A DNA stretch of 64,000 nucleotides from Cloacibacillus sp. (GTDB taxonomy: Bacteria > Synergistota > Synergistia > Synergistales > Synergistaceae), in the NCBI GenBank assembly GCA_036655895.1, contig JAVVPF010000007.1, positions 22,717-86,716 on the forward strand, given 5' to 3'. The notes under the pieces were generated by a model that saw nothing but the letters and a program-made list of their open reading frames with translations, was not told the DNA's origin and did not search any database. The translations under genes were made by a program, and so were the position numbers. Shown piece by piece: positions 51,633 to 60,954 of this stretch (positions are counted from its first letter, which is position 1; each line of letters begins with the position of its first letter).

Positions 51633-51660
51633 AGTATAACATGCGAATTGTTTCTGTCAA
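51633..51660 (-). promoter_or_regulatory. Promoter of riboswitch 4
   Basis: Perfect TTGACA (51660-51655) and TATACT (51638-51633) on the minus strand, 16-base spacer. Confidence 0.8.
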
Positions 51661-51728
51661 GATGAAATTTCGAGTTGCTTGTCAGTGATGAAATCATGGT
51701 AGAGTGCGGCTGCTGTAAGACGCCCCTG

Positions 51729-51805
51729 TGTGCAAATTGTTGTATATCTCTACCTTTTTATCAGTATTCGCTTCTCTCCGGCGCGCCGGGTGACGCCTTT
51801 GCTGT
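51729..51805 (-). repeat. 77-bp repeat at the selB 3' end (first copy, in the intact gene)
   Basis: Covers the last 56 bases of selB including its stop and 21 bases beyond. The matching copy is at 44054-44130. Same orientation; together they flank the riboswitch-4 cassette. Confidence 0.9.
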
Positions 51806-53660
51806 CGAAGTATTCAAGCAGCGGAAGCGTGTATTTTCTGCTGCTTTCGGTGGCGTCTCGGACGTTCGCGAGCGTTATCTCTCCTTCGATGGTCTGGAGT
51901 TTGTTTTTGAACTCAGACTCAATTTCAGGAAAAAGAAGAAACGCGCCGGTAATCGTTACAAGTTCTTTTCGTTCTTTTAAGTAGGAGACGACCCGCTTCA
52001 TTTCCTCCGCGGAGAGTGCGGCCGCTTCGCGCGCTTCGTCTATCGTGGGCATCGAAAAGCCCTTTGCGAGCGCGAAGTTTTTGACCGCGGCCACCTGGTT
52101 TGAGAATTTTTCTTCGTCAAACGGCTCGAAGCCGCAAAGCCGCGCCCGCTCGCCTGTAAATTTCAGCGCGCCCTGCCTGTCAAAGAGGGTGAGCAGTTCT
52201 TTTGCGAACTTTACGTCCGGCGTGTCGAAGCTCTTTGCGCACTCTTCGGCGCTTAGGCCTTGTCTTTCGGGGTGTTCCTTGTGGAAGGCCTCTAGACGTT
52301 CTTTTATCGCGCCGGCGTAAAGCGCGGCCCGCTCTTTTGATACAAGCTGCGTCTCCGCGCCGCGCACGACCGCCATGTCGCCCTTTGCCTCAAAAGGGGA
52401 GACGGCGCGCATAAGCTCTGTTAGCGTTATTTCGTTCATTCTCGCGGCGTCCGCGGCGGATATCCTGCCTTTGTAATTGACGAAGGCAAGCAGTTGTTCT
52501 TTCAGCGCGGGGCCTTCGGCCATCTCTTCCAGATATTTTATGAGCGCGGTCTTTGTAGCGCGGCTCTTCGGGCGTTCGCCTGCCGCCATCAATATGTTTC
52601 CGCCGGCGACCGTTATGAGCGGGCTGTAGGTGCGCAGTATGAAGCAGCTTTTCATTGAAGTTACGACCGGTTCCTCCGTTATGAGCTGCGCTGGCGCGCT
52701 TTCGCCGGGCATCAGTATCTCTCGGTCGAGCAGGCTGACGCGAGCCATCGCCTCCGTCGTTCCGACATGGAGGCGCAGCCGCTGCCAGTGTTTGACTGGT
52801 TCCGCCGCGCCTAGCAGCCTCATCTGCACGTCAAGGCACGACGAGGGCGTGAAGCAGCCGCGCGAGGTGACGACGTCTCCGCGTTTTACCTCCGCGAGCG
52901 CAAGCCCCGCGAGATTGACTGCGACGCGCTGTCCAGCCGTTGCGGTTTCAACGGGGAGGCCGTGCACCTGGATGGAGCGGACTTTTGTGAGGTTTTTTTC
53001 AGGCAGCACCTCTATGTCGTCGCCCTCTTTTATTTCGCCGTTTATGGCGGTGCCGGTCACGACCGTGCCGAAGCCGGAGATATGAAACACTCTGTCGACT
53101 GGCAGGAAGAAGGCGCCTCTGCGGCTTTTGCTCTCCGACTCTTCCGTCATTTTTTGCAGCGCCGCCTTTAGTTCGTCGATGCCGGCGCCGGTCAGCGCGG
53201 ATACGGGGATGACCGGTTCGTCGGCGAGGAAGGTATCCGCAAGCAGCGTGCGCGCGTCGTCTACGGCAAGTTCCAGCATCTCTTCGTCTACGAGGTCTGT
53301 TTTATTTATGACTGTGAGGCCGTTTTTTATGCCAAGCAGCGACAGTATGGACAGATGCTCGCGCGTCTGCGGCATTACGCCGTCGTCGGCTGCTATTACC
53401 AGCATTACGGCGTCCACCCCTGCGGCTCCCGCCACCATTTGTCGTATGAATTTTTCGTGTCCGGGGACGTCTACGATGCTTATCGTCTGTCCCGAAGGCA
53501 GCGTGAAGGGCGCAAAGCCCAGCTCTATCGTCATGCCGCGCTTTTTTTCCTCAGCGAGCCGATCGCAGTCGACGTCGGTCAGGCGCTTGACGAGCGAGGT
53601 CTTTCCGTGGTCGATGTGGCCCGCCGTGCCTATTACAAACGGGTATTCCAGATTTGCCAT
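51750..53660 (-). CDS. selB: Selenocysteine-specific elongation factor
   Basis: 636 residues. The EF-Tu-like GTPase domain has GTAGHIDHGKTSL, GMTIELGFAPF, VDVPGHEKFI and VINKTDL; then OB-fold domains; the C-terminal half holds winged helices that bind the SECIS. SelB delivers Sec-tRNA to the ribosome at UGA codons. Start ATG at 53660 overlaps the selA stop (TGATG); a GTG at 53663 is also possible. It serves the selenoprotein at 1287-1640. selC (tRNA-Sec) and selD are not seen here. Its last 17 codons are repeated at 44054-44130. Confidence 0.96.
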   Translation of the reverse strand: MANLEYPFVIGTAGHIDHGKTSLVKRLTDVDCDRLAEEKKRGMTIELGFAPFTLPSGQTISIVDVPGHEKFIRQMVAGAAGVDAVMLVIAADDGVMPQTREHLSILSLLGIKNGLTVINKTDLVDEEMLELAVDDARTLLADTFLADEPVIPVSALTGAGIDELKAALQKMTEESESKSRRGAFFLPVDRVFHISGFGTVVTGTAINGEIKEGDDIEVLPEKNLTKVRSIQVHGLPVETATAGQRVAVNLAGLALAEVKRGDVVTSRGCFTPSSCLDVQMRLLGAAEPVKHWQRLRLHVGTTEAMARVSLLDREILMPGESAPAQLITEEPVVTSMKSCFILRTYSPLITVAGGNILMAAGERPKSRATKTALIKYLEEMAEGPALKEQLLAFVNYKGRISAADAARMNEITLTELMRAVSPFEAKGDMAVVRGAETQLVSKERAALYAGAIKERLEAFHKEHPERQGLSAEECAKSFDTPDVKFAKELLTLFDRQGALKFTGERARLCGFEPFDEEKFSNQVAAVKNFALAKGFSMPTIDEAREAAALSAEEMKRVVSYLKERKELVTITGAFLLFPEIESEFKNKLQTIEGEITLANVRDATESSRKYTLPLLEYFDSKGVTRRAGEKRILIKR

Positions 53661-55093
53661 CACAGAGCCTCTTTTTCGGGCATGTAGAGCATCTCTTTCA
53701 GCGTCTCTATGATGCGGTCCTCGTCGTGCGGGCGCAGCGTCCTCATGTGAAAGAGCACTCTGTCCAAAGAGGCGCCCGTTACGACGGGATATTTTCCTGT
53801 GCGCAGGCGCTCGGCCAGCTTGCCGGCGCTTCCCATCTCCGGCAGCGCGAGCGAGACGGCAAATCCCGGCAGAACGGACTGAGGGAACGAGCCTCCGCCT
53901 ACTGTGTCGTCGGCCTGTACGACGCCTAGCTGTACGCGTTGTATGTTTGTCGTTTTGAAGAATTTTTTCAGCCTCCGGCAGAAATTCTGCGCCGCCTTAT
54001 TTAGTTCTTCCGGTTTTTTAAAGATCATTTCAACGGTGGGGATTTCATTTTCACAGCCGCGCAGATAGAGGCGCAGCGTAGCTTCGAACGCGGCGAGCGT
54101 CATTTTGTCCACGCGCATGGCGCGAAGCATCTGGTGACTCTTCAGTTTTGCGATGAGTTCCTTTTTGCCGACGATCGCGCCTATCTGCGGACCGCCCAGC
54201 AGTTTGTCGCCGGAGAAGGTGACGATGTCGCAGCCGGCCTTGAGCGACTGCGCGACGGTGGGGTCGTTCTCGCTTGAAAGGCCCGCTTTTGAGATGTCTA
54301 TGAGCATCCCGCTGCCCAAGTCCTCCATAAAGACGAGGCCGCGGCTGCGCGCAAGAGCCGAAAGCTCTTCGCGCGGCACGGAGGAGGCAAAGCCCGTTAT
54401 CCTGTAATTGGACGGATGCACCTTCAGGAGCATCGCGCTTTCGTCCGTTATTGCGTTTTCGTAATCTTTTAGGTGCGTGCGGTTCGTCGTGCCCGTCTCC
54501 ACCATCTTTGTGCCGGAGAGCGCCATTATGTCAGGTATCCTGAAGGAGCCGCCTATCTCGACAAGTTCTCCGCGCGAGACTACGGTCTCTTTGTCTTTTG
54601 CAAGAGCCATCAGTGCAAGCACGACGGCGGCTGCGTTGTTGTTGACGACAAGCGCGGCCTCCGCCCCTGTGAGGCGGCAGAGCAGCCACTCGACGTGGTC
54701 GTTTCTGTGGCCTCGCGCGCCCTCTTCCAGGGAAAATTCAAGAGTGCTGAACGACGACGCGCAGCGGTCCACAGCCTCTAGCGCCTCTTTGGCAAGCAGC
54801 GAACGCCCGAGGTTTGTGTGGATGACGACGCCAGTCGCGTTGATGACGGGGCGAATGCTCGACTGCGCCCTGCGCGCCAGAAGCGCCTTCGCGTCCGCCG
54901 CTATCGTCTCTGCGTCGAAGGCGGTCTCCGGGTCGTTTATTATTTTTGCCCTCTGCGCTGCGAGCAGATCGGTCAAAAGCAGCTTCACCGTCTCGCGTCC
55001 GAGCTGCTTTTCATAGCAGCCGATCCACGGCTGCGCAAGCATCTTGTCCATTGACGGAATTTTTCGCATGATGTTTTGTATCTCTGTCTTCAA
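53660..55093 (-). CDS. selA: L-seryl-tRNA(Sec) selenium transferase
   Basis: 477 residues; a PLP enzyme that turns Ser-tRNA(Sec) into Sec-tRNA(Sec) using selenophosphate. Markers: RPVINATGVVIHTNLGRSLL, EGARGHRNDHVEWLLCRLTG, ALVVNNNAAAVVLAL, and FSGDKLLGGPQIGAIVG with the PLP lysine. The start codon is TTG with GGGGAGG 7 bases upstream. Co-transcribed with selB (stop and start overlap). Confidence 0.97.
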   Translation of the reverse strand: MKTEIQNIMRKIPSMDKMLAQPWIGCYEKQLGRETVKLLLTDLLAAQRAKIINDPETAFDAETIAADAKALLARRAQSSIRPVINATGVVIHTNLGRSLLAKEALEAVDRCASSFSTLEFSLEEGARGHRNDHVEWLLCRLTGAEAALVVNNNAAAVVLALMALAKDKETVVSRGELVEIGGSFRIPDIMALSGTKMVETGTTNRTHLKDYENAITDESAMLLKVHPSNYRITGFASSVPREELSALARSRGLVFMEDLGSGMLIDISKAGLSSENDPTVAQSLKAGCDIVTFSGDKLLGGPQIGAIVGKKELIAKLKSHQMLRAMRVDKMTLAAFEATLRLYLRGCENEIPTVEMIFKKPEELNKAAQNFCRRLKKFFKTTNIQRVQLGVVQADDTVGGGSFPQSVLPGFAVSLALPEMGSAGKLAERLRTGKYPVVTGASLDRVLFHMRTLRPHDEDRIIETLKEMLYMPEKEAL

Positions 55094-55183
55094 GGGAAAG
55101 CCTCCCCGCTCTGTGTTGGTTTTATGTTTTTATTGAGCTTGTATGTTTATGATTTTTGTTTGGGCCGCGATATTTTGAGCGGA

Positions 55184-56299
55184 TCAAATTATCTCTTCCC
55201 AGATGAGGTTTGCGACGCGCATTCCCTTTTGCGAAAGCGCAATCCGTCCGTCCCGCGCCGTGCAGAGGTCGTCTGGAAATTTCCGAAGTTTTGCGTAAAG
55301 CGCCTCAAGCGCCTCCTGTCCGTAGCTTGCGGCGTAGGCCGCGGCCTCTATGCCCGCCGTCGTCCTCAGCGCAAGCACCGCCGCCTCTTTTGCGCGCGCA
55401 GCCGGGGTCAGCTCTTCCGATGACTCAATAGGAAGCTCGCCGCGCGCTACCGCCTCCGCCCACCGCGCAAGCGCGCCGAAGTTTTTGTATCTTACTCCAT
55501 CTATATATCCCGCGGCTCCGGCGCCAAGGCCTATATAGGAGCCTTCACGCCAGTAGTTAAGGTTGTGGCGGCTTTCTTTTCCGGGGCGCGCGAAATTGGC
55601 CGTCTCGTACTGTGCGTATCCTTTTTGGGGAAGATACCACTGGGCGAACCTGTAGGCGGCGTATCCGTCGCCAAGCGCGGCGGAGTCAAGCGAAGCCCAC
55701 GGCGTGCCCGGCTCAATAGAAAGCTGATAGAGCGAGAGGTGATGCAGACCGCATCGCGCGGCTTCACGCAGCGTCCGCCCCCAGTTCTGGAAACTTTGCC
55801 CCGGCAGACCGAAGATGAAGTCTCCGCTTACGTAAAATCCAGAAGCGAGCGCGGCGGACATTGCCTCGTGTGCCTGATTTCCCGTATGCAGCCGGCCCAT
55901 CTGTTCAAGCTCCGCGTCGTCGAAGCTTTGGACGCCGATGCTGACGCGGGTGACGCGCCAGTCGCGCCATTCAAGCAGGTGCTCGGCGCGCAGAGAGTTC
56001 GGGTTTGCCTCCACCGTCACCTCCGCGTCGTCTTCAAAATCATAGAATTTGTCGATGATTTGGATGAGCCTGCGCCAATGCAGCGGCGAAAGCACCGTAG
56101 GAGTGCCGCCGCCTATGTAGCAGGTGGCAAGCCTCGGCCGCCGCGCCGTAGTTTGTGCGCGCAGCTCCGCTTCGCGTTCAAGCGCCGTAAGCCACAGCTC
56201 CCGCCCGCCCTCCTCTGGAACCGCGCTTTCAAAGGCGCAGTAATTGCATTTGCGGGTGCAGAAGGGCACATGTATGTATAAAGAGGAGAGTTCCCCCAT
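55184..56299 (-). CDS. hemW: HemW-like radical SAM protein (coproporphyrinogen oxidase-like)
   Basis: 371 residues. SAM cluster motif CTRKCNYCAF after LYIHVPF, glycine motif YIGGGTPT, VEANPN, VSIGVQSFDD and GLPGQSFQNW. The AFES after the CxxxCxxC motif, rather than the F..C region of true HemN, and the domain ending GAGAAGYIDG... support HemW, a heme chaperone/radical SAM protein often misnamed as oxygen-independent coproporphyrinogen oxidase. It follows lepA by 6 bases, a common pairing (lepA-hemW). Confidence 0.93.
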   Translation of the reverse strand: MGELSSLYIHVPFCTRKCNYCAFESAVPEEGGRELWLTALEREAELRAQTTARRPRLATCYIGGGTPTVLSPLHWRRLIQIIDKFYDFEDDAEVTVEANPNSLRAEHLLEWRDWRVTRVSIGVQSFDDAELEQMGRLHTGNQAHEAMSAALASGFYVSGDFIFGLPGQSFQNWGRTLREAARCGLHHLSLYQLSIEPGTPWASLDSAALGDGYAAYRFAQWYLPQKGYAQYETANFARPGKESRHNLNYWREGSYIGLGAGAAGYIDGVRYKNFGALARWAEAVARGELPIESSEELTPAARAKEAAVLALRTTAGIEAAAYAASYGQEALEALYAKLRKFPDDLCTARDGRIALSQKGMRVANLIWEEII

Positions 56300-56305
56300 G
56301 AGGGG

Positions 56306-58117
56306 CTATTTATCCTCTGCCTTCGTGACGTCCATGAAGGCGAGGAAGGCCTCCTGAGGTATCGCGACGCGTCCGACCTGCTTCATGCGCTTTTTGCCCT
56401 CTTTTTGCTTCTCTAGCAGCTTACGCTTTCTCGTGATGTCGCCGCCGTAGCATTTTGCAAGCACGTCCTTGCGCACCGCCTTGATGTTCATGCGCACGAT
56501 AACCTTTTTGCCGACGGCCGCCTGCACCGGCACCTCAAAGAGCTGCCTGGGGATGAGCTCCTTCAGCTTGCCGACGACGGCGTGTCCTCTGTGATAGGCC
56601 TGGTCCGCGTGGCAGATGAACGAGAAGGCGTCCACCGGCTCGTCCTGGAGCAACAGGTCGACCTTCACGAGGTTCGCCGCGCGAAATCCGATATGGTCGT
56701 AGTCAAGCGATGCGTATCCGCGCGTGCATGATTTGAGCCTGTCGTGAAAGTCAAGTATAAATTCCGCAAGCGGCATGTCATAGGTGAGGCGCACGCGCTC
56801 CGGCGTTATGAAATGCATCTCTATGTAGGTGCCGCGCTTTTCCTGACAAAGCTGCATCGCGGCGCCGACGAAGCTCTCCGGCATAAATATAGAAAGTTTG
56901 ATGTACGGCTCGCGGATCTCCTCCGTGCGCCCCTGGTCGGGGAAGTCTGAGGGCCTGTGCGCCTCGACTATTGAGCCGTCGGTGCAGACTATCTGGTAGA
57001 CGACGTTCGGTGCTGTGGCCACTAGGTCCACGCCAAACTCCTTGTTCAGACGCTCCTTTGCTATCTCCATGTGGAGCAGCCCGAGGAAGCCGCAGCGGAA
57101 GCCAAATCCAAGCGCTACGGAATTTTCCGGCTCAAAGCTGATGGCCGAGTCGTTTATCTGAAGTTTTTCAAGAGCTTCGCGGAGCTGGTTTATATCCTCG
57201 CGCTCAACCGGGTAAAAGCCGCAGAAGACGACGGGCTTCACCTTTTTATATCCGGGCAGCGGGGCGCCGGCGGGGCGGGAGGACTCCGTTATGGTGTCTC
57301 CTACGCGCGCCTCTTCAATGCTCTTGATGCTTGCGCAGATAAAGCCGACCTCGCCGGGGCCGAGCTTTTCGACCGTGACCATGCCGGGCTTGAAGACTCC
57401 CACTTCGTCTATTTGGTAATCCTGCCCCGTCGCCATAAAGCGCACCTTTTTGCCCGCCTCTAGCGTGCCGTTTACAATGCGTACATAGCAGATGACGCCC
57501 TTGTAATTATCGTAGATGGAGTCAAAAATAAGCGCCTGAAGCGGAGCCTCCGAATCTCCAGACGGCGCGGGAATGTCGCGCACGATGCGCTCCAGAAGCT
57601 CCGGTACGCCTGCGCCTGTCTTTGCCGAAACATCAAGCGCGTCGTTTGCGTCGATGCCTATTATCTCCTCCAGCTCGCGCTTCACCTGCTCCGGATGCGC
57701 CGAAGGAAGATCCACCTTATTGAGCACCGGAACAAGTTCAAGGTCGAGGTCGGCCGCGAGGTAGCCGTTGGCCACAGTCTGCGCCTCAACGCCCTGCGAC
57801 GCGTCTACTACCAGCACGGCTCCTTCGCACGCGGCAAGGGAACGCGAGACCTCGTATGAAAAATCGACGTGGCCCGGCGTGTCGATGAGGTTCAGAATAT
57901 AATCTTTGCCGTCTGCGGCGCGGTAGTCCATGCGCACCGGCACGGACTTTATCGTGATGCCGCGCTCGCGCTCAATGTCCAGCGTGTCGAGCATCTGCGC
58001 CTTCATGTTCCTTTTTTCTATAGTCCCCGTGTCCTCAAGGAGCCTGTCCGAAAGAGTAGACTTTCCGTGGTCCACGTGGGCGATGATGCTGAAGTTTCGT
58101 ATGTTTTCCAGTTTCAT
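56306..58117 (-). CDS. lepA: Elongation factor 4 (LepA)
   Basis: 603 residues from ATG 58117 ([20 protein letters not shown]), with AAGGA just upstream. GTPase motifs: [32 protein letters not shown]. The C-terminal LepA domain has [43 protein letters not shown]. It binds the ribosome and can back-translocate or aid initiation. Transcribed with hemW downstream. Confidence 0.97.
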   Translation of the reverse strand: MKLENIRNFSIIAHVDHGKSTLSDRLLEDTGTIEKRNMKAQMLDTLDIERERGITIKSVPVRMDYRAADGKDYILNLIDTPGHVDFSYEVSRSLAACEGAVLVVDASQGVEAQTVANGYLAADLDLELVPVLNKVDLPSAHPEQVKRELEEIIGIDANDALDVSAKTGAGVPELLERIVRDIPAPSGDSEAPLQALIFDSIYDNYKGVICYVRIVNGTLEAGKKVRFMATGQDYQIDEVGVFKPGMVTVEKLGPGEVGFICASIKSIEEARVGDTITESSRPAGAPLPGYKKVKPVVFCGFYPVEREDINQLREALEKLQINDSAISFEPENSVALGFGFRCGFLGLLHMEIAKERLNKEFGVDLVATAPNVVYQIVCTDGSIVEAHRPSDFPDQGRTEEIREPYIKLSIFMPESFVGAAMQLCQEKRGTYIEMHFITPERVRLTYDMPLAEFILDFHDRLKSCTRGYASLDYDHIGFRAANLVKVDLLLQDEPVDAFSFICHADQAYHRGHAVVGKLKELIPRQLFEVPVQAAVGKKVIVRMNIKAVRKDVLAKCYGGDITRKRKLLEKQKEGKKRMKQVGRVAIPQEAFLAFMDVTKAEDK

Positions 58118-58285
58118 TTTATTTTCCTTCACTCCTTCATATCCATATTGTATTTTAGCTGATATGTCGCGTCTTCGGCAATGTATAATTTTAGGAATGT
58201 TGCGAGAGGCTTGCGCGGCGGCAATAATAGGTTGTGCCGCTGCGCTGTAAAATAGTTAAATAACGTTATCTTTTTGCGGAATATG

Positions 58286-58320
58286 TGATAATATCATACA
58301 CGATAAGATGCAATTTATCG
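58286..58320 (+). promoter_or_regulatory. Inverted repeats upstream of the toxin-antitoxin genes
   Basis: TGATAATATCA (58286-58296) and CGATAA...TTATCG (58301-58306 with 58315-58320) just before the antitoxin ribosome site. Suitable as RelB/DinJ-type autoregulatory operators. Confidence 0.5.
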
Positions 58321-58343
58321 CAATCATTAGGAGGCGTATGCAG

Positions 58344-58619
58344 ATGTCTACAACAACGATACATGTAAGAGTAAACGAAGAGGTAAAAGAGAGGGCGTCG
58401 AACTATGCCGACCGTGTAGGTATTCCGCTTTCTTCTTTGATCAACGCCTTTTTGGTGCGCTTTGCCGAGACAGGGCGGCTGCCGTTTGACATCGCAGTTC
58501 AGGAAAGCCCGAACGACCTCACGCGCGCGGCGGTCAGAGAACTGAACGACGGCGGCGGTTCCGTATATAAAGATACGGCGTCGATGTTCAAAGATTTGGG
58601 CGTAACCGTCACCAGATAA
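58344..58619 (+). CDS. RelB/DinJ-family antitoxin
   Basis: 91 residues from the ATG at 58344 (AGGAGG 9 bases upstream), a ribbon-helix-helix start TTTIHVRVNEEVKERASNYA, then IPLSSLINAFLVRFAETGRLPFDI, as in RelB/DinJ. The C-terminal part (AAVRELNDGGGSVYKDTASM) would neutralise the toxin. It precedes the YafQ-like gene by 3 bases, the standard order. Confidence 0.9.
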   Translation: MSTTTIHVRVNEEVKERASNYADRVGIPLSSLINAFLVRFAETGRLPFDIAVQESPNDLTRAAVRELNDGGGSVYKDTASMFKDLGVTVTR

Positions 58620-58622
58620 AAA

Positions 58623-58895
58623 ATGAAAGAGCTGCGTATATCCGCACAGTTCAAACGGGACCTTAAGCTGGCGGAAAAACAGGGACGCAGGACCGGATCG
58701 TTGTTTGATTTAATAGAACTGCTCCGCTGCGGCAGTCCCGTGCCCGATTTATGCAGAGACCACGCGCTTACGGGGAACTGGAACGGCTACCGTGAACTGC
58801 ACATTGCGCCGGACTGGCTGTTGATATACTCGGTGGCGGATGACGCCGTTCGGCTGGCGCGCGCCGGCACACATGCGGAAATTTACAGGCTCTAG
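58623..58895 (+). CDS. YafQ-family mRNA interferase toxin
   Basis: 90 residues, RelE fold: KRDLKLAEKQGRRTGSLFDL, then HALTGNWNGYRELHIAPDWLLIY and a late ARAGTHAEIY. The His of HALTG, RELHI and GTHAE are the positions of catalytic His in YafQ (ribosome-dependent mRNA cleavage). Near-complete length, so probably active. Paired with the RelB-like antitoxin. Confidence 0.9.
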   Translation: MKELRISAQFKRDLKLAEKQGRRTGSLFDLIELLRCGSPVPDLCRDHALTGNWNGYRELHIAPDWLLIYSVADDAVRLARAGTHAEIYRL

Positions 58896-58900
58896 ACGCC

Positions 58901-58922
58901 CAGCGCGCAGAAAAGCGCGCTG
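58901..58922. terminator. Hairpin after the toxin gene, possible terminator
   Basis: CAGCGCGC (58901-58908) pairs with GCGCGCTG (58915-58922). No strong T-run directly after it; a T-rich stretch comes about 25 bases later. Confidence 0.4.
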
Positions 58923-59039
58923 AGATGTCGTCTTGTAGCAAGTTTTTTCTATAATTTCAGCGGATAAAATTACCTGTAGATGATAAAATAAAAAAAGCCG
59001 TTTTTTGGCGAATTTAACTTTTAGAAAGTATGGCGCTCT

Positions 59040-59906
59040 ATGTCTGATAAAAAACATTTTGTGCACAACACGGATATTGGACAGAACTTTTTGATAGACC
59101 GTTCTGTTGTGGATTTTATAGTAAAGCAGGCGGAGATCCAGCCGGGCGACGTAGTGCTGGAGATAGGCCCTGGCGACGGAGTGCTGACGCGCGGGCTGCT
59201 TTCAACGCAGCTTTCCGCGCTCTATTCTGTCGAGGTGGACGAACGCCTCCGCGAAGGGATAGAAAAAATCGAGGCGCGTGACGCGCGCTGTAAATGTTTC
59301 TGGGGCGACGCGGTGCGCTTTGATTACGCAAACGGCCTGCCGCAGCACCCGACAAAGATAATTGCGAACCTCCCGTACCACATCACGACGCCGCTTATGT
59401 GGACCTTCCTTGAACAGCTTGTGCCGCGCGGCGTGGGCTATATGCTGCTCATGGTGCAGCTTGAATCCGCCGAACGCATCTGTTCTCCCGCGGGGCACAG
59501 AGAGCGTTCGCCGCTTGGTATCACGGTAGAGGCGATGGGAGAGGCCGCGGTCGTCCGACGCGTGCCGCCCTCTTCCTTCAACCCACAGCCGAAGGTAAAT
59601 TCAGCCATCATCGACATAAAGATAGGCAAAAATCGCGAGCTGGCAAACGACAGGACGTGGCGCGGCCTTTTGAAACGTTCATTCACACAGCGCCGCAAGA
59701 CGCTGGTCAACAACTGGTCTGTCGGCTACACCGACGTAGACCGCGCGCGCGCGCTTGAGATACTCGAAGCGCACGGCATGAAGGCGACGGAGCGCGCCGA
59801 AGAGGTGACGTTGGATAAATGGTTCGCGCTTGCAAAAGAGCCGGCCTTTTATCTTAAAAATAAAAAACCAAAAGAAGCGGAGAGCGGCGAATGTACTGGG
59901 ATATAA
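59040..59906 (+). CDS. rsmA: 16S rRNA dimethyladenosine transferase
   Basis: 288 residues. SAM-binding motif VVLEIGPGDGVLTRGLL, VEVDERL, NLPYHITTPL with the catalytic NLPY, then LKRSFTQRRKTLVNNW as in RsmA/KsgA. It methylates A1518 and A1519 in 16S rRNA, late in 30S assembly. N-terminus GQNFLIDRS typical. The ribosome site is weak. Overlaps trmB by 16 bp. The C-terminal ~20 residues are charged. Confidence 0.95.
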   Translation: MSDKKHFVHNTDIGQNFLIDRSVVDFIVKQAEIQPGDVVLEIGPGDGVLTRGLLSTQLSALYSVEVDERLREGIEKIEARDARCKCFWGDAVRFDYANGLPQHPTKIIANLPYHITTPLMWTFLEQLVPRGVGYMLLMVQLESAERICSPAGHRERSPLGITVEAMGEAAVVRRVPPSSFNPQPKVNSAIIDIKIGKNRELANDRTWRGLLKRSFTQRRKTLVNNWSVGYTDVDRARALEILEAHGMKATERAEEVTLDKWFALAKEPAFYLKNKKPKEAESGECTGI

Positions 59907-60880
59907 ACAAAGTTATCGTTTCTCAGAGCGATGATCTGCCAATAGACTGGGCTGCGGCGGTGCCGCACAAACGCGTCATCGTTGAGATAGGTTTTGGCAA
60001 CGGAGAATTTCTTGAATATCTGGCGCACAGCAACCCTGAAGCGCTCGTCGTCGGCGTAGAGGTCTCGCAGTGGTGCGCCTCGAAGGGCGCGCGCCGCATA
60101 CTTATGGCGGAGCTGCCCAACGCCCGCATCATGCACGGCGACGCGCGTTTTCTGTTGCGCCATTGCTTCGCGCCGGAGAGCGTGAGCCGCGTCCACATGA
60201 ACTTCCCCTGCCCGTGGCCGAAGACGCGGCATGCACAGCGCAGGGTGACCGTTCCCTCCTTCGCCGGGCTGCTGGAATATCTGCTGGAACCGAAAGGCGC
60301 CTTTGAACTTGCCACAGACGTGGACTGGTACGCGGAGGAGACGGCGGAGGTCTTTGCCGGCAATCCGCTCTTTAGCGCGGAGACTCCCGTGCTGAACCCG
60401 GTGCGCCCCTACGTCACAAAATACGAACGCAAATGGAAGGCAATGGGAAAAGATACATGGAGCCTCGTCGTCACAAAAGAGGCGAAACTGACAGAAAAGC
60501 CGCATGAAGAGGAGAATTGGCCGATGGAAGGCGAAGCGCTTACAAAAAAGAACGTAAAAGAGGTAATGGAGGCACTGAAAGATCTTGAAGGCCGTGGCGT
60601 TGGCGGCAAGGGGCACTGGATATTCCGCGATGCCTTCGTCTCCGCCGAGGGAGCGGGCCTAATACTCGTCATTACAGCCGACGAAGGCTTTGAACAGCAT
60701 TTTTACCTAAAGGTGCTGGCCTCGCCGCGCGGCGTAAATATAAAAGTGGACTCCGTGGGACATCCCTACAGAACGCCCGCTATGAGGGCCGCGCTGCTTG
60801 CGGCGCTCGACGCGGCGGGCCGCAGGGATTCACGCGAGGCGGCCGCCTGCCTCGCGGAGGATGCCGAACGCGAAGATTAA
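59891..60880 (+). CDS. trmB: tRNA (guanine-N7-)-methyltransferase with a C-terminal extension
   Basis: 329 residues. The first ~200 form the TrmB SAM domain: VIVEIGFGNGEFLEYLAHSN, VVGVEVSQWC, NARIMHGDARFLL, MNFPCPWPKTRHAQRRVTV (the PWPKxRH motif), LATDVDWYAEE. It makes m7G46 in tRNA. Residues ~205-329 are an extra Glu/Lys-rich linker and a small domain, longer than the usual ~220-residue enzyme; some thermophile TrmB proteins also have such an extension. Ends at a bidirectional terminator. Confidence 0.93.
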   Translation: MYWDINKVIVSQSDDLPIDWAAAVPHKRVIVEIGFGNGEFLEYLAHSNPEALVVGVEVSQWCASKGARRILMAELPNARIMHGDARFLLRHCFAPESVSRVHMNFPCPWPKTRHAQRRVTVPSFAGLLEYLLEPKGAFELATDVDWYAEETAEVFAGNPLFSAETPVLNPVRPYVTKYERKWKAMGKDTWSLVVTKEAKLTEKPHEEENWPMEGEALTKKNVKEVMEALKDLEGRGVGGKGHWIFRDAFVSAEGAGLILVITADEGFEQHFYLKVLASPRGVNIKVDSVGHPYRTPAMRAALLAALDAAGRRDSREAAACLAEDAERED

Positions 60881-60896
60881 ACTCGCATACTCGCAT

Positions 60897-60938
60897 AAAA
60901 TATGGCCGGCGCCAGTACGAGGCGCCGGCCATATTTTT
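60897..60938. terminator. Bidirectional terminator between trmB and the MFS gene
   Basis: TATGGCCGGCGCC (60901-60913) pairs with GGCGCCGGCCATA (60921-60933), flanked by AAAA on the left and TTTTT on the right, so it works on both strands. Confidence 0.9.
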
Positions 60939-60954
60939 ATTTTATGGATGTAGC

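Noticed and set aside
55184..56299. True coproporphyrinogen III dehydrogenase (HemN)
   Set aside because: Residues after the CxxxCxxC motif and the overall length fit HemW better than HemN.
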